Notes: a model not told the origin generated them from the letters alone. Positions 9,408 to 19,351 are shown, counted from the first letter of the stretch. The stretch: DNA of 64,000 nt from Novosphingobium resinovorum (GCF_001742225.1 NZ_CP017076.1:883501-947500), one strand, 5' to 3'. Numbers and translations are program-made.

Positions 9408-9965
9408 CCCGGCACGGCACATCATCGACAGACCCCGTGACGACCACGCTCCCGGGAAGGCCGGAGTCTGCTTCCCGCCTGTCAAAAAACGGACGCCAAC
9501 TGCCCGAAAGCGGACCGTCCGACCGTGAGCGACCTTCGCGACCGCCGGAAAGCAGACCGTCCGCTTTCAAATACGTCCGCTTATCCGCTGCGCCCGCCAC
9601 AGCCCAGAGCCGCCCAAAGTCGAAATCCCCATAGACCATCGCGCGGGGCCCGCGGGTTCGGGCACCGCCGACTTTCCGACGCCTCTCGGCGTCCGAAACT
9701 CTAAACGATAGCGGAATGGCGGCTTACCGGCTCAGATCGGCGGATAGCTGCCCGTCGCCTTCGGTTTGGGGCATCGCCGACAAAAGAAATTCCCTGCCGG
9801 TCGGCCATCGCCCCATTGCGGGCCTTTATGATTGCTGCTGCTACGTTGTTCATATTCTACCGGAGCGAACCTACATGCGCCTAGTTGACGCTATAAACAC
9901 GATGACCCCAGCCTATCTGACGATCTTGTCGAGGGGCTATTCGGTGCGGTCCGAAAGGCGGACTA
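9408..9965. other. Right flank of IS91-like element A
   Basis: GC-rich, with repeated GACCGTCCG-type blocks (about 9515-9565) and a CCCCATAG block near 9631 shared with the flank of copy B. I take this as the replication-origin side of the element. No convincing gene seen. Confidence 0.4.
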
Positions 9966-10109
9966 ATGTTCGCGGAACGTGCGGAAAACTCGTTCGCAGC
10001 CGACGGCCCTGTCGCTCTTCTCGGTTTGATAGCGATGGCGGAAGCTAGAGGCGAGGCATGGCAGGCTTCTGATGAAGAGATCGACAATTTTGTCCAACTC
10101 TTTGGTTAG
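9966..10109 (+). CDS. Possible small gene remnant (47 aa)
   Basis: An open frame MFAERAENSFAADGP followed by an acidic amphipathic tail ending NFVQLFG. The preceding short frame (ending RKAD) stops in TAATG overlapping this start, so both may be pieces of a decayed gene between two mobile elements. Composition looks protein-like, but I recognise no family. Confidence 0.3.
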   Translation: MFAERAENSFAADGPVALLGLIAMAEARGEAWQASDEEIDNFVQLFG

Positions 10110-11560
10110 TTTTCCAGCGCCTGCCCTCCACCCATCATAGCCGCTGACGGTGGATATCTACACGCCTGGAAGCAGCCGGGCCGCTTTACGCGGCCACGCG
10201 ATGCCATCGGCAATCCCGCACGGCGAGGAAGGGTGATGGGGTGGACGCCCCCCGACGGCATCGATGTGCCATAGTGGAGGTGTTGAACACCACTTGAGGA
10301 GGCGTCCGTGTCGGAAGTTACCACAATCGGTTTGGATATCGCCAAGAATGTTTTCCATGCGCATGGCGCGGATGCGCGTGGGCGAGCGTTGTTCAGTCGC
10401 AAAATTAGCCGCACCAAGCTGCTGGAGTTCTTTGCCAAGCAGCCGCGGTGCACGGTGGCGCTCGAGGCCTGCGGAGGCGCGCATCACTGGGGCCGCGAAT
10501 TCACGGGGCTAGGGCATGACGTGAAGCTCATTCCTCCAGCTTACGTGAAGCCGTTCGTGAAGCGACATAAAAACGATGCGGTAGATGCCGAGGCGATCTG
10601 CGAGGCGGCGCAGCGGCCAAACATGCGGTTTGTGGCGATCAGGAGCGAAGAACAACAAGCGTCCGGCCTGGTGTTCCGGACCCGCGATCTGCTGGTGCGT
10701 CAGCGTACGCAACTTATCAATGCAATCCGAGGGCACCTCACTGAGTATGGCTGGGTGGCGCCAAAGGGGCCGTCGCACGTTGCGATGCTTGGTGACCTGC
10801 TCGAAGACGAGATTGGCTCTTCGCTTCCTGAGGCAGCCAAGGCGATGTTTCGCACGATGCTAGATCTTTTGGAGGAACTGAACGACAGGATCGGTGATCT
10901 CGACAAAGAGATCGCACGGCGAGCACGCGAGGATGCGATCGCGCGACAGCTCATGACGATCCCTGGCGTGGGCCCGATCACGGCCACCGCTATCGCGGCG
11001 CTGGCCCCGCCGGCCGAGACCTTTGCAAAGGGGCGCGACTTTGCCGCCTGGCTCGGTCTCGCACCTCGGCAATTGTCGACGGGAGGCAAACAGAAGCTGG
11101 GCTCGATCACGAAGATGGGCGAGCGAACACTCAGGCGGCTACTCATCATCGGTAGCAGCGCTGTCGTGCTACAGGCGAGCAAACGAGGCGCTCCGGCAGG
11201 ATCATGGCTCGAACAGATGCTGGCCAGGAAGCCGCGCATGTTGGTGACCGTCGCGCTTGCCAACAAGACTGCGCGGATCATCTGGGCGTTGCTCATGAGC
11301 GAAGAGGATTACAGAGTTCCGGTCGCAACTGCGGCGTAAGCCACAGCGGACCAGGGGTCGTCGGAGGACGTAGTCGGTCGAAGGAGGGTATGGCACAACA
11401 GTCGGCGAGACGGGGCTGGAAGAACCAGTGCTAACCACCGTGCCACATGCACGCTTAGGGTGAAGTGGTTCCAGTCCGCGAACTCCCATACGGGCCCGCA
11501 GCCTCTGGTGCTGCATCAGAGGCCGGACAGATGGCAGCATCCGACTACGTGCCTGATCTC
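10110..11560 (+). mobile_element. IS110/IS1111-family insertion sequence
   Basis: Defined by its DEDD transposase and about 200 bases of gene-free DNA on each side. Both flanks hold hairpins: GGCCGC-TTTAC-GCGGCC at 10179-10195 and a GGTGTT/AACACC dyad at 10279-10291 upstream, and a CCTCTG/CAGAGG hairpin near 11500 downstream. Elements of this family lack ordinary terminal inverted repeats, so the exact ends are not determined. Confidence 0.6.
10308..11339 (+). CDS. IS110-family DEDD transposase
   Basis: A 343-residue recombinase. The N-terminal RuvC-like domain has GLDIAKN (Asp), ALEACGGAHHW (Glu) and HKNDAVDAEAI (Asp, Asp). The C-terminal transposase_20 domain carries IPGVGPITATAIAA and the DFAAWLGLAP segment. 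Full length for the family. The GTG start follows GAGGAGG by 5 bases. These enzymes recombine DNA guided by a structured RNA encoded in the element's non-coding end. Confidence 0.93.
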   Translation: MSEVTTIGLDIAKNVFHAHGADARGRALFSRKISRTKLLEFFAKQPRCTVALEACGGAHHWGREFTGLGHDVKLIPPAYVKPFVKRHKNDAVDAEAICEAAQRPNMRFVAIRSEEQQASGLVFRTRDLLVRQRTQLINAIRGHLTEYGWVAPKGPSHVAMLGDLLEDEIGSSLPEAAKAMFRTMLDLLEELNDRIGDLDKEIARRAREDAIARQLMTIPGVGPITATAIAALAPPAETFAKGRDFAAWLGLAPRQLSTGGKQKLGSITKMGERTLRRLLIIGSSAVVLQASKRGAPAGSWLEQMLARKPRMLVTVALANKTARIIWALLMSEEDYRVPVATAA

Positions 11561-11619
11561 CTAAATACCGCTTGCGTTCGTGCGGGCGTCCACAGATGGG
11601 AAGCAGACCTCGCCAGCAT

Positions 11620-11880
11620 CTAAAATGGCAATTCCAGTCCGTGCTCGCGCATTACTTTCGCATAGAAATCCACGCGAGCCTGAAGGTCATCCGCTAACTC
11701 TTTCACGTCATGCCAAAGGTCTGAATCTGGCTCAGCATTCGCGAGCGCGTTAGCGGCCATAACGCTCAGACTATTCAGCGTATCGCCTTGGATCAGCATG
11801 CCGGGAAATTTTCGGCTTGGATGCCGAATTATCGCTGCGTTGCTGGCGTCAGAGTAAATTTCCAAGGCATCTGTTTTCAT
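11620..11880 (-). CDS. DUF6959-like small protein
   Basis: An 86-residue acidic protein beginning MKTDALEIYSDASNAAIIRH and ending in a helical segment. It matches my recollection of the DUF6959 family, which has no known function. The frame is open 47 codons upstream, but the ATG at 11880 fits the family start. It lies alone between an IS110 element and IS91-like copy B, so its original neighbours are lost. Confidence 0.6.
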   Translation of the reverse strand: MKTDALEIYSDASNAAIIRHPSRKFPGMLIQGDTLNSLSVMAANALANAEPDSDLWHDVKELADDLQARVDFYAKVMREHGLELPF

Positions 11881-12413
11881 AACGCCGTAAGATGGCGGTC
11901 GAAATTGATGACCGCAATGGGGGCGTCTGCAGAACGACGGTTTTTCTCCCGCCTGATGGCGCCGCACTTCCTGAACGAATGACCGCTTACCGGCGCGCGA
12001 AACGCCCCTGGACGCCCGCAAAGGGCGCGTTGCTGCCCTCCGACGGAAGCCTTCTGCAATCCTGTGAATGGCCGCATTTCTAGGGCAAGTTCTCGAAAGC
12101 CGCCCTTCCGAAAAGTCGAAGGGTTTCGGGCGCCGTCAGGCGTACGTAAACCCGGACATGTACGACCCGCGGATGGTTCAGAGATGAGCTATGGGGGTTT
12201 CAGCTTCGGCGCGGTCTGGAGCCTTCCGGGCATCGTTGTCGGCTCGGGTATTGGGCCGCCATTGATGCAAGGCGATCGTGATCGGTGACGTTCCTGAGGG
12301 ACTTTTATTCGGCGCCAGGCGACTCTTCTCGCGGCAAGTGGCGGTGGGCGCGAGTGCGCTCGTGTCCCGCAACTCAGGTTTTGCGGGAGGGATGGCAGTC
12401 GAGCCATGCCGGG

Positions 12414-13607
12414 TCATGACACGGTTTCCCGGATCGGTAGAAGCTTTCCCGGTGGCGCGCGCGGTTGCCGCCAGCGTTCAAAGGTCTCGATAATAATCAT
12501 GCGACCGCCGCAACACGGGCATGGTGGGCGCAGGTCCGCCGGTTCTTGCTCACTGAGATCTTCAGGCTCGGGCGCAACGTTGAGCAGATCGCGAGCAAGG
12601 GCCAGGTTGGCCTTTCGGTATGCGCCAGCAAGCATGCCGTAGTGCCGGATGCGGTGGAAGCCGCGCGGTAGGACATGGGTCAGGAAGCGCCGGATGAACT
12701 CGTCGACCGGGAGGGCCATGACGCGCTGGCGATCGGCTCCATCGCGGCGGTAATCCTTGTAGCGCAAGGTGACGTTGGCGCCATCGAAGGCCAGTATCCG
12801 CCGGTTCGATATGGCAACCCGGTGCGTATAGCGCGACAGATAGGCCAAGACGGCCTCGGGTCCTGCGAACGGCGGCTTGGCGTAGACCACCCAGCGCTTC
12901 TTGCGGACCGGAGCGATATGACGCTGGAACGCCCGGCGATCGCTCAGCGGCAGGAGCGTTCCGAAGAAGGCCAGCTTGCCGCTGTCGTGGAGCTGGGTCA
13001 GCCGGGTAAGGAACAGCCGGCGGAACAGCTTGCCCAGAACCCGAACTGGCAGAAGGAAGGCGGGACGCGAGGATATCCAGCGCGTCCCGTCTGAGGCCAG
13101 GCCTCCACCCGGCACGACCATGTGAACATGCGGGTGGTGCGTCATGGACGAACCCCACGCGTGCAACACCGCGGTGATGCCGATGCGCGCGCCGAGATGT
13201 TTGGGATCGGCCGCGATCGTCAACATGGTTTCGGACGCAGTGCGGAACAGCAGGTCGTAGAGCCGCGCCTTGTTGTGGAAGGCGATCTCGGCGATCTGCG
13301 CTGGTAGCGTGAAGACGACGTGGAAGTAGCCCACTGGCAGCAGATCGGCCTCGCGTTCCGCCAGCCAGGTGCGCGCTGCCGCACCCTGGCACTTGGGGCA
13401 GTGCCGGTTGCGGCAACTGTTGTAGGCGATGCGCCAGTGCCCGCAGTCCTCGCAGGTCTCGACATGACCGCCCAAGGCAGCGGTGCGGCAGTTCTCGATC
13501 GCGGTCATCACCTTGAGCTGTGTCAGGCTCAGATGGCCGATGTGGGCCGCCCGATAGGCCGGCCCAGCAGCGCGGAAGATGTCGGCGACCTCATGGTCGG
13601 TGCGCAC
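12414..13607 (-). CDS. IS91-family Y1 HUH transposase
   Basis: A 397-residue rolling-circle transposase. An N-terminal zinc-binding region (CEDCGHW, CRNRHCPKCQG) precedes the HUH motif in THHPHVHMVVPGGG and the catalytic Tyr in LAYLSRYTHRVAIS; a C-terminal CPCCGG pair follows. It nicks one strand at the element end for rolling-circle transposition. The start follows the recombinase stop by 3 bases, indicating co-translation. It is intact, unlike its relative at 8350-9407. Confidence 0.92.
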   Translation of the reverse strand: MRTDHEVADIFRAAGPAYRAAHIGHLSLTQLKVMTAIENCRTAALGGHVETCEDCGHWRIAYNSCRNRHCPKCQGAAARTWLAEREADLLPVGYFHVVFTLPAQIAEIAFHNKARLYDLLFRTASETMLTIAADPKHLGARIGITAVLHAWGSSMTHHPHVHMVVPGGGLASDGTRWISSRPAFLLPVRVLGKLFRRLFLTRLTQLHDSGKLAFFGTLLPLSDRRAFQRHIAPVRKKRWVVYAKPPFAGPEAVLAYLSRYTHRVAISNRRILAFDGANVTLRYKDYRRDGADRQRVMALPVDEFIRRFLTHVLPRGFHRIRHYGMLAGAYRKANLALARDLLNVAPEPEDLSEQEPADLRPPCPCCGGRMIIIETFERWRQPRAPPGKLLPIRETVS

Positions 13608-13610
13608 GCC

Positions 13611-14522
13611 TCAGCCGTCTGGCGATGCCTGAGGTCGAGGGGCCGGAAGCACGGCCAGCTTGTCGAGTGGACTGACGACGTTTCTCAAGGTGCGGGTGGC
13701 CACCTGGGTATAGAGCGCCGTGGTGTTCAACTTGGCGTGTCCGAGCAACGCCTGGATAATGCGGATATCGATGCCGTCTTCAAGCAGGTGGGTGGCAAAG
13801 CTATGCCGCAGGGTATGCGGCCCGACCCGCTTCGTGATGCCGGCAGCACGTGCTGCCTCGGCCGCAATACGATGTATCTGGCGATAACATATGGGCTTGA
13901 GGTAATGCTGTCCCGGGAACAGCCAGCCATCGCGGTGCATGACGCCCTGGTCCCGTCCTTCCTTCCACCACGCGCGCAGGAGATACAGCAGGTCCTTCGG
14001 GAGCATGGCATTGCGATGCCCGCCGCCTTTGCCGCATTCCACCCGGAGCAGCATGCGCTCGCCATCAACATCCCTGACCCTGAGCTTGGATACCTCTGAC
14101 GCGCGCAGGCCTGCGCCATACGCGACGGACAGGATTGCCTGATGCTTGAGGCTGGTCGTCGCCCCCAACATCCGCGTCACTTCTTCGCGGCTGAGCACCG
14201 TGGGCAAGGATCGGGGATGCTTTACCCGGTAGAGCTTGCGGGTCAGGTCCGGACGATCAATCGTATGCGTGTAGAAGAAGCGCAGCGCCGATACGATGCT
14301 GTTCAACGTTGGCCCACCAAGCCCTGCCTCCCGCTGATCCAGCTGAAACTGGCGCAGATCTTCTCCGCTGGCCGTGTCGGGAGGACGGCCCAGCCATGTA
14401 GCGAACCGCTCTACGTCTCGCAGGTAGTTGCGCTGCGTGGCACGCGACAGGTGGCGCAGGTCCATATCTTCGACCATGCGCTCGCGCAGGGTCCGGGGCG
14501 GCGTCATCACGGTAGTGTTCAT
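13611..14522 (-). CDS. Tyrosine recombinase associated with IS91-like element B
   Basis: A 303-residue XerC/D-type recombinase. The N-terminal SAM-like core-binding domain begins about residue 15. The catalytic motifs are YGAGLRASEV (Arg), GPHTLRHSFATHLLE (His-x-x-Arg) and LLGHAKLNTTALYTQV (Tyr). The start at 14522 is preceded by GAGGAG. Its consistent pairing with an HUH transposase in both copies suggests a joint role, for example resolving transposition intermediates; this is inference. Confidence 0.92.
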   Translation of the reverse strand: MNTTVMTPPRTLRERMVEDMDLRHLSRATQRNYLRDVERFATWLGRPPDTASGEDLRQFQLDQREAGLGGPTLNSIVSALRFFYTHTIDRPDLTRKLYRVKHPRSLPTVLSREEVTRMLGATTSLKHQAILSVAYGAGLRASEVSKLRVRDVDGERMLLRVECGKGGGHRNAMLPKDLLYLLRAWWKEGRDQGVMHRDGWLFPGQHYLKPICYRQIHRIAAEAARAAGITKRVGPHTLRHSFATHLLEDGIDIRIIQALLGHAKLNTTALYTQVATRTLRNVVSPLDKLAVLPAPRPQASPDG

Positions 14523-14716
14523 TGTTCGACTCCTCAGTTGAAGGAGCCGATAGAGTCTGCCTGCGCTCGCCTGCGCTCAAGTCAGGCGCATCGCAGGCGT
14601 GGCCCGCACGACATCAAGGTCATAGGCCAATCCCGCGCAGCGGGTTCGTACAAGTCCCAACATCGGACCGGTATCGCCTCGTTTTCATCCAGATAACACT
14701 GCTCAAGATAGCTTGC

Positions 14717-17494
14717 TCATCCGAGCCCGATTCCGCCGCTCTGCGCTGGGCTGTCGCTGGCAACAATGCCTGCCCCGCGCGATGACGCAACGGCAGCCTG
14801 CCGCTCCCCGGTCCTGGTCTCGATCGCACCGGCCAGCTTCTCCTTACTGTCAGTATAGACAGCAGCGTGCTGCCGGGCACGGCTGATCGCCACATAGGCG
14901 GACCTTGCATCCACAGTATTCGCGCGGAAGCTTTCCAGATGCGTCATCGACCGATCAGCCGTCGCGCCTTGGCTGCCATGCACAGTGCCTACCCACCCGT
15001 GCCGGATATGCCGGTCACCGGTGCTGTCGAGCGACAAGGTATGCTCGCGCCCGCGGGCATCGACGGTTGTCAAAGTGCGCGTTTCAGTATCAATGCCGAT
15101 CACCGCCGCGGTCGCGCCATTCACCCGGCCAGCCTGACGATCGTTACGGGTAAACTGGACCCGGTCGCCAGTCGCAAATTCACGCTGCACTTCACTGAAG
15201 GCCTCCACCTGCCCCCGCCCCCACTTATCGAGGCGCCAATCGATGGCACGCCCGTGTCGGTCGTGAAGCGCGATCCGATTGGCATCGCCGTCGACGCGCG
15301 CAACCCGGTAAGCCTTCCCCCTCTCAACGCCATGACGTTCATAGCCGCGCCGGAACGTCACCACATCGCCGATCTCGTACCCGCGCGCATGGCGGGCCTC
15401 CTCGCGGGTCAGCCCCTTGCTCTCCAGCGTCGCCACGGAGACCGCCTCGCCCCGGATCGTACCGTCCTTGCGCAGTTCAGCCCGAATAGCCTGCGTCAGC
15501 AGCTCGCGACCCTCGCGCGTCGTATCCATGACCAAGGTCCGCTCCCGCTCTTTGACGGAGAGCGCTGCATAGTCCCGGGCCATAGCGATACGCCGATCGG
15601 CAACATCGGCAAGCTCGGCGACGCGCCCACCGCCTCGGTCCAGGGCTTCCAGTGCCCGCTTCCCGTCGCCAGCAATCGTCGCCGCCACCGCTTCGCGCGT
15701 AAGGTCGTTCTGCTGCCGCACGATCTTGTCGAGCACGAAGGTCCGCATGCCGGCGTCCTGAAGCTGACCGAACGCCCTACCGGCCTCGACACTGCCAAGC
15801 TGCTTCACGTCGCCGACCAAAACCATGCGCGCATTTGCCCGTTCGGCCATGCCGAGCAGACGCGCCATGTCACGCGCACCGACCATCGAGGCCTCGTCCA
15901 CGATCCAGGCTTCGCGGGACTTGCCCGCCTCGGCTATGAGCTGCTCGCCCGTCAGCACAGCCTTGGCGACCGTCTCGCCTGTCGTGCCTATTGCCTCACC
16001 CAGCACCGCTGCAGCGGCAGCCGTGGGCGCAAAGGCGCGGACCTGGTATCCGGCACTGCGCATGCCGTCTGCATATGTCGCGAGCACCGTGGTCGTTTTC
16101 GCCGTGCCGGCATAGCCCTGCACGCCCGCGACACGGTCGTGCCCCGCCAGCAGGCCAATGGTAGCAGCCTGCTGGCCCTGCGTCCACTTATGCCCTTCTG
16201 CCTCGGCGAAGAACGCGGCCGTGGTGACAATCCGGGCAGCGTCCTTTCGCGCATGCGGCGCTGCGGCTGCATCCCGCCCGGCATGCTCGATTGCCAGCAT
16301 CCGGCGTTCAGTGGCCACCGCCTCACGTGTCGTGAAGCCCTGCCCCGCCGCCCCCCGTTCGCGTGCAACCAGTTCACCACCTGCTCGTGCCCTACCGACA
16401 GCTGCAGCAATCTCGGCCGCGCTCGCCTTGCCGCCCGCATGTTCGCCCGCGCGCGCTTCCAGCGCGGCGGCACCAAACACCGCCTCACGCTCGGATAGCT
16501 GACGCGCCGCCGCCGCGACAGCCAGCGTAGCGGCGACCTCCGCCCTGCCCGTCTCCGCCAACCCGCGTGGCCCATCCTTTGCCGCGCGGCTCTCCGCAGC
16601 TGCGATCGCCGCGATGCGCTCGGCCTCCCCGAACCCGGCCGCATCGGCCTGGGCCCGCCAGCCCGGCACCAGCGCCTCGCGCGGGATCTCTTCCTTGGCC
16701 TGACGGGTGGCCAGCGTCAGCGTCGCCTTCTCGGCAGCGGTCGCATTGGCCCGGGTCTTGCCGCGCTCGGCCAATGCGGCTTCCACCTGATCACCCCGCG
16801 CGCTGAACTGCCGGATCGCCGCCTCGGGAACGGCTGCCAGCTCGAACATCGAGCCCTTGGCCTCCCGCAGCGCATAGCCGAGCTGGCGCGCCTCCTGCGC
16901 CAGCGCCTGCCGGTAGATCGCGCCTGCATCCTTGTAGATGCGGAAGAATGAGAGGCTTTCCAGACTTCGCCACACGCCGGCCCTGTCCTGGGTGGCGTTG
17001 AGGATCACGGCATGGGTGTGAAGCTGGGGATCCTGTGCGCGGCTGGTGTTGTGGCGGAAGGTCGCAACCGCCAGCTTGCCGGTCTCAACCGTCTTGATCT
17101 CGCCGCCCTCGCGAACCCGGGTCGCCGCGCCGTGCCGCTCGATATAGTCGAGGGCCGTGCGCACCGCCTTGTCGTGAGCGCCAACAAGCCGCCGGTCACC
17201 GGCGACCTCGGCCATGATCGACACTGACTTGGGCGCGGAGAAAGTCACATCCCAGCCCGGCCGATGCTCCCGCTCACCGTTGCGGATGGTCCCAAGCTTC
17301 TGGCCATTGGGCAGTTGGCCTTCGAGGCCGCTTCTGAAGGCGGCGCGGTCCACTTCGCCGACCAGCCCCAGCGCCTTGGCACCCTCGCCGAACCAGGCGC
17401 TCGGCGCTTCGCCGCCTTCCGAGTAATAATCGTCTGCTTCGTAGTAGCTGGAAGCCTGCGCGGCGCTCTTCAGAGCTGCGACGCTGGCAACCAC
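14717..17494 (-). CDS. Conjugative relaxase/helicase, MobF (TrwC/TraA-like)
   Basis: A 925-residue bifunctional protein. The N-terminal HUH relaxase domain has paired tyrosines Tyr17/18 and Tyr23/24 and the metal site DPQLHTHAVILN near residue 170. A RecD-like helicase follows with GYAGTAKTT (Walker A variant with Ala for the usual Gly) and WIVDEASMVG (DEAS). The C terminus contains GSQGATADRS and AISRARQ. It would nick oriT and unwind plasmid DNA. The GTG start abuts the coupling-protein stop. The C terminus ends 60 bases before IS91-like element B and seems complete. Confidence 0.92.
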   Translation of the reverse strand: MVASVAALKSAAQASSYYEADDYYSEGGEAPSAWFGEGAKALGLVGEVDRAAFRSGLEGQLPNGQKLGTIRNGEREHRPGWDVTFSAPKSVSIMAEVAGDRRLVGAHDKAVRTALDYIERHGAATRVREGGEIKTVETGKLAVATFRHNTSRAQDPQLHTHAVILNATQDRAGVWRSLESLSFFRIYKDAGAIYRQALAQEARQLGYALREAKGSMFELAAVPEAAIRQFSARGDQVEAALAERGKTRANATAAEKATLTLATRQAKEEIPREALVPGWRAQADAAGFGEAERIAAIAAAESRAAKDGPRGLAETGRAEVAATLAVAAAARQLSEREAVFGAAALEARAGEHAGGKASAAEIAAAVGRARAGGELVARERGAAGQGFTTREAVATERRMLAIEHAGRDAAAAPHARKDAARIVTTAAFFAEAEGHKWTQGQQAATIGLLAGHDRVAGVQGYAGTAKTTTVLATYADGMRSAGYQVRAFAPTAAAAAVLGEAIGTTGETVAKAVLTGEQLIAEAGKSREAWIVDEASMVGARDMARLLGMAERANARMVLVGDVKQLGSVEAGRAFGQLQDAGMRTFVLDKIVRQQNDLTREAVAATIAGDGKRALEALDRGGGRVAELADVADRRIAMARDYAALSVKERERTLVMDTTREGRELLTQAIRAELRKDGTIRGEAVSVATLESKGLTREEARHARGYEIGDVVTFRRGYERHGVERGKAYRVARVDGDANRIALHDRHGRAIDWRLDKWGRGQVEAFSEVQREFATGDRVQFTRNDRQAGRVNGATAAVIGIDTETRTLTTVDARGREHTLSLDSTGDRHIRHGWVGTVHGSQGATADRSMTHLESFRANTVDARSAYVAISRARQHAAVYTDSKEKLAGAIETRTGERQAAVASSRGAGIVASDSPAQSGGIGLG

Positions 17495-19351
17495 TTACAG
17501 CGCTCCCCCGGCGGTGCGGTCCTCGCCCGTTTCCCGCGTCGCTGCCCCTTGAGCAGGCGATGATGTCGGCTCCGACTTTGGGTCTGGCGCCGGCCCCTGT
17601 CCCGATACCGCCGCAGTCCCCAGAGGCACCGTAGGCTCCGCGATGTCAGGCCGCTCCATATGCGATCGACTGATCGCCACGCGCGCGATCGGCAAGCCGG
17701 ACAAGCGCAGAAAGCCGGTCAGCGGCGGCAAGTGACCGATCTCGCTGTCGAGCACGATCTGCTTGGTCTGCCGTAAGGTCGAGAGCGAACCCTTGTCGCT
17801 CATGGCGTCGCTGTCGAGTGAGGCGCTCGAGCGATGCTCTTCGATCTCGGACCGCCCCAGCAGCTCGGTCGCCCATCGAGTACTCTCGGGATCGCCCAGA
17901 CGCATGACAAGCTGTGTTCCGGTCTGACCGACGATCGTGCCAGTCGCATGCTGGCCGTAGGTTTCCCGCAGCTGACCGATCGCCTGAAAGGCAATCACCA
18001 CCGCCGCCCCGAACTTGCGCCCCTCCGGGAGCAAGGTCAGCAACCCCGATGCGCGCGGCAGCGCCGGCAATTCGTCCATGATCAGCCACGCCCGGGGCGC
18101 GCCGTGGATCGGCCGGTCCAGGATCGCGGCAACGGCGCAGTCCAGCCAGCAGCCGAGCAGCGGTTTTGCCGCAGCAAAATTGCGCTTGCGCGAAGCCAGG
18201 AATATCCAGGGCTTGGCGCCTTCGACATCCGGCAGCCGCTGATAGAAGTCGTCGAAGCTGAGGCGGGGCCCATCCCCCGGCGCCCGCTTCAATGAGCCGA
18301 CGATCTTCGCCGCTTCGGCGAGGCAGAACAGCACGCTCGCGGTCGCCTTGTCGGCATCCTTCTGGAATACCCGCGATGCTTCGGTCCCGCGCGTCAGGGT
18401 CGCCAGTTGATCGGGCGTCATGTCGCGAAGGGCATAGACCAGTTCGCCGATACTGCCCCTGCCCTGCTCCCACAGACGCCGGATCACAGCAGCGGCGACG
18501 AGCCGGGCCTGGTCGTACCAGACATCATCGCCCGCCGCGTTGCCTCCGGGTTTCGCCACGATGAACCCCGCCAGCCTGTCGGCATCGGAGGCGGAGCGCA
18601 CGTCATCGAACGGGTTCCAGTAGGCGCACCGCTCGTCGAAGGGATTGAGGATCAGGTCTCCGCGTTCGGGACGGTAGTAGCGCGCGACATAACCGCCATC
18701 GACGTCATGCACGAATGCATGCTGACCTCGCCGTTCCACCTCATCGAGCAGCGCCCAGATCGCCGTCGTCTTGCCGGTGCCCGTCGCACCGGCGAACAGG
18801 AAGTGCCGCGCCTCCTCGCTCTCAGGCACCGGCACCCTGCCGATCGTCACCGGACGTGTCCCAGCGCCAACCGAGACCATGCGCGCGAGCGTCTTTGCAT
18901 CCACCCGCTCAGCGCCGCGCACCGTGCGGTCGCGGCCGGCGCGCTCGCCTTCCGCCAACCAGGCCCGGCGACGCCAACGGTACAGCGGTACGCCAATGGC
19001 GATCCCGCACAGCATCGCACAGATCCCCATCCGCCACAGCAGGCGCTTGAAGGCACGGGTGGCCGGACTTTCGGGAGCGAGGATTTCATCACGCACCGCA
19101 ACCCGGGCGCGCGCCTCGTATGTCTGGAGGTTGCGGCCGAACGGATCCAGGAGTTCACGTCCCTGAACCTTGAGATAAAGGCTGGCCCCGCGCCGGGTGA
19201 GGTCGGGCGCCGTCTTCCATCCCGCAAAGGCGCCTACACCGGCACACACCAGGATCAGGATCGCCGCCACCTGGGCCCGGGCGTTGATGCCGGCCCAGAT
19301 CCGGTTCTGGCTCGCCTGACCGCGCGAGAGAATTTCTGCGCGGCGCGTCAT
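17495..19351 (-). CDS. Type IV coupling protein (TraD/TrwB-like ATPase)
   Basis: A 618-residue inner-membrane ATPase. Two N-terminal membrane segments (about residues 28-45 and 110-128) precede a RecA-like motor with GATGTGKTTA (Walker A) and AWLIMDELPAL (Walker B), ending in a disordered Pro/Ser-rich tail. It connects the relaxosome to a secretion channel. No type IV secretion genes are in the window, so the module would need a channel encoded elsewhere. It lies directly upstream of the relaxase with no gap. Confidence 0.92.
   Translation of the reverse strand: MTRRAEILSRGQASQNRIWAGINARAQVAAILILVCAGVGAFAGWKTAPDLTRRGASLYLKVQGRELLDPFGRNLQTYEARARVAVRDEILAPESPATRAFKRLLWRMGICAMLCGIAIGVPLYRWRRRAWLAEGERAGRDRTVRGAERVDAKTLARMVSVGAGTRPVTIGRVPVPESEEARHFLFAGATGTGKTTAIWALLDEVERRGQHAFVHDVDGGYVARYYRPERGDLILNPFDERCAYWNPFDDVRSASDADRLAGFIVAKPGGNAAGDDVWYDQARLVAAAVIRRLWEQGRGSIGELVYALRDMTPDQLATLTRGTEASRVFQKDADKATASVLFCLAEAAKIVGSLKRAPGDGPRLSFDDFYQRLPDVEGAKPWIFLASRKRNFAAAKPLLGCWLDCAVAAILDRPIHGAPRAWLIMDELPALPRASGLLTLLPEGRKFGAAVVIAFQAIGQLRETYGQHATGTIVGQTGTQLVMRLGDPESTRWATELLGRSEIEEHRSSASLDSDAMSDKGSLSTLRQTKQIVLDSEIGHLPPLTGFLRLSGLPIARVAISRSHMERPDIAEPTVPLGTAAVSGQGPAPDPKSEPTSSPAQGAATRETGEDRTAGGAL

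Larger units (their letters stand above)
5550..9640 (+). mobile_element. IS91-like element A (recombinase plus HUH transposase), interrupted and decayed
   Basis: Carries the same gene pair as the intact copy at 12.2-14.7 kb: a tyrosine recombinase followed by a Y1-type HUH transposase. The left end is marked by the hairpin CCCGCTGCGCGGG, preceded by GAA, at about 5570. The identical hairpin lies at the corresponding end of copy B. The right end is estimated near 9635 from a CCCCATAG block also found downstream of copy B's transposase. A different IS plus a deletion separates the two genes, and the transposase is frameshifted, so the copy is dead. End positions are approximate. Confidence 0.6.
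12190..14655 (-). mobile_element. IS91-like element B (intact recombinase and HUH transposase)
   Basis: Both genes are uninterrupted and 3 bp apart, transcribed recombinase first. The recombinase-side end carries GAACCCGCTGCGCGGG near 14630-14645, the same hairpin as element A. The transposase-side end lies near 12190. It sits directly behind the relaxase gene. The ends are estimated by comparing the two copies. Confidence 0.7.

Noticed and set aside
14867..16498. 543-codon plus-strand open frame opposite the relaxase
   Set aside because: Antisense shadow of the MobF gene; no motifs, His/Arg/Pro-rich composition, no ribosome site.
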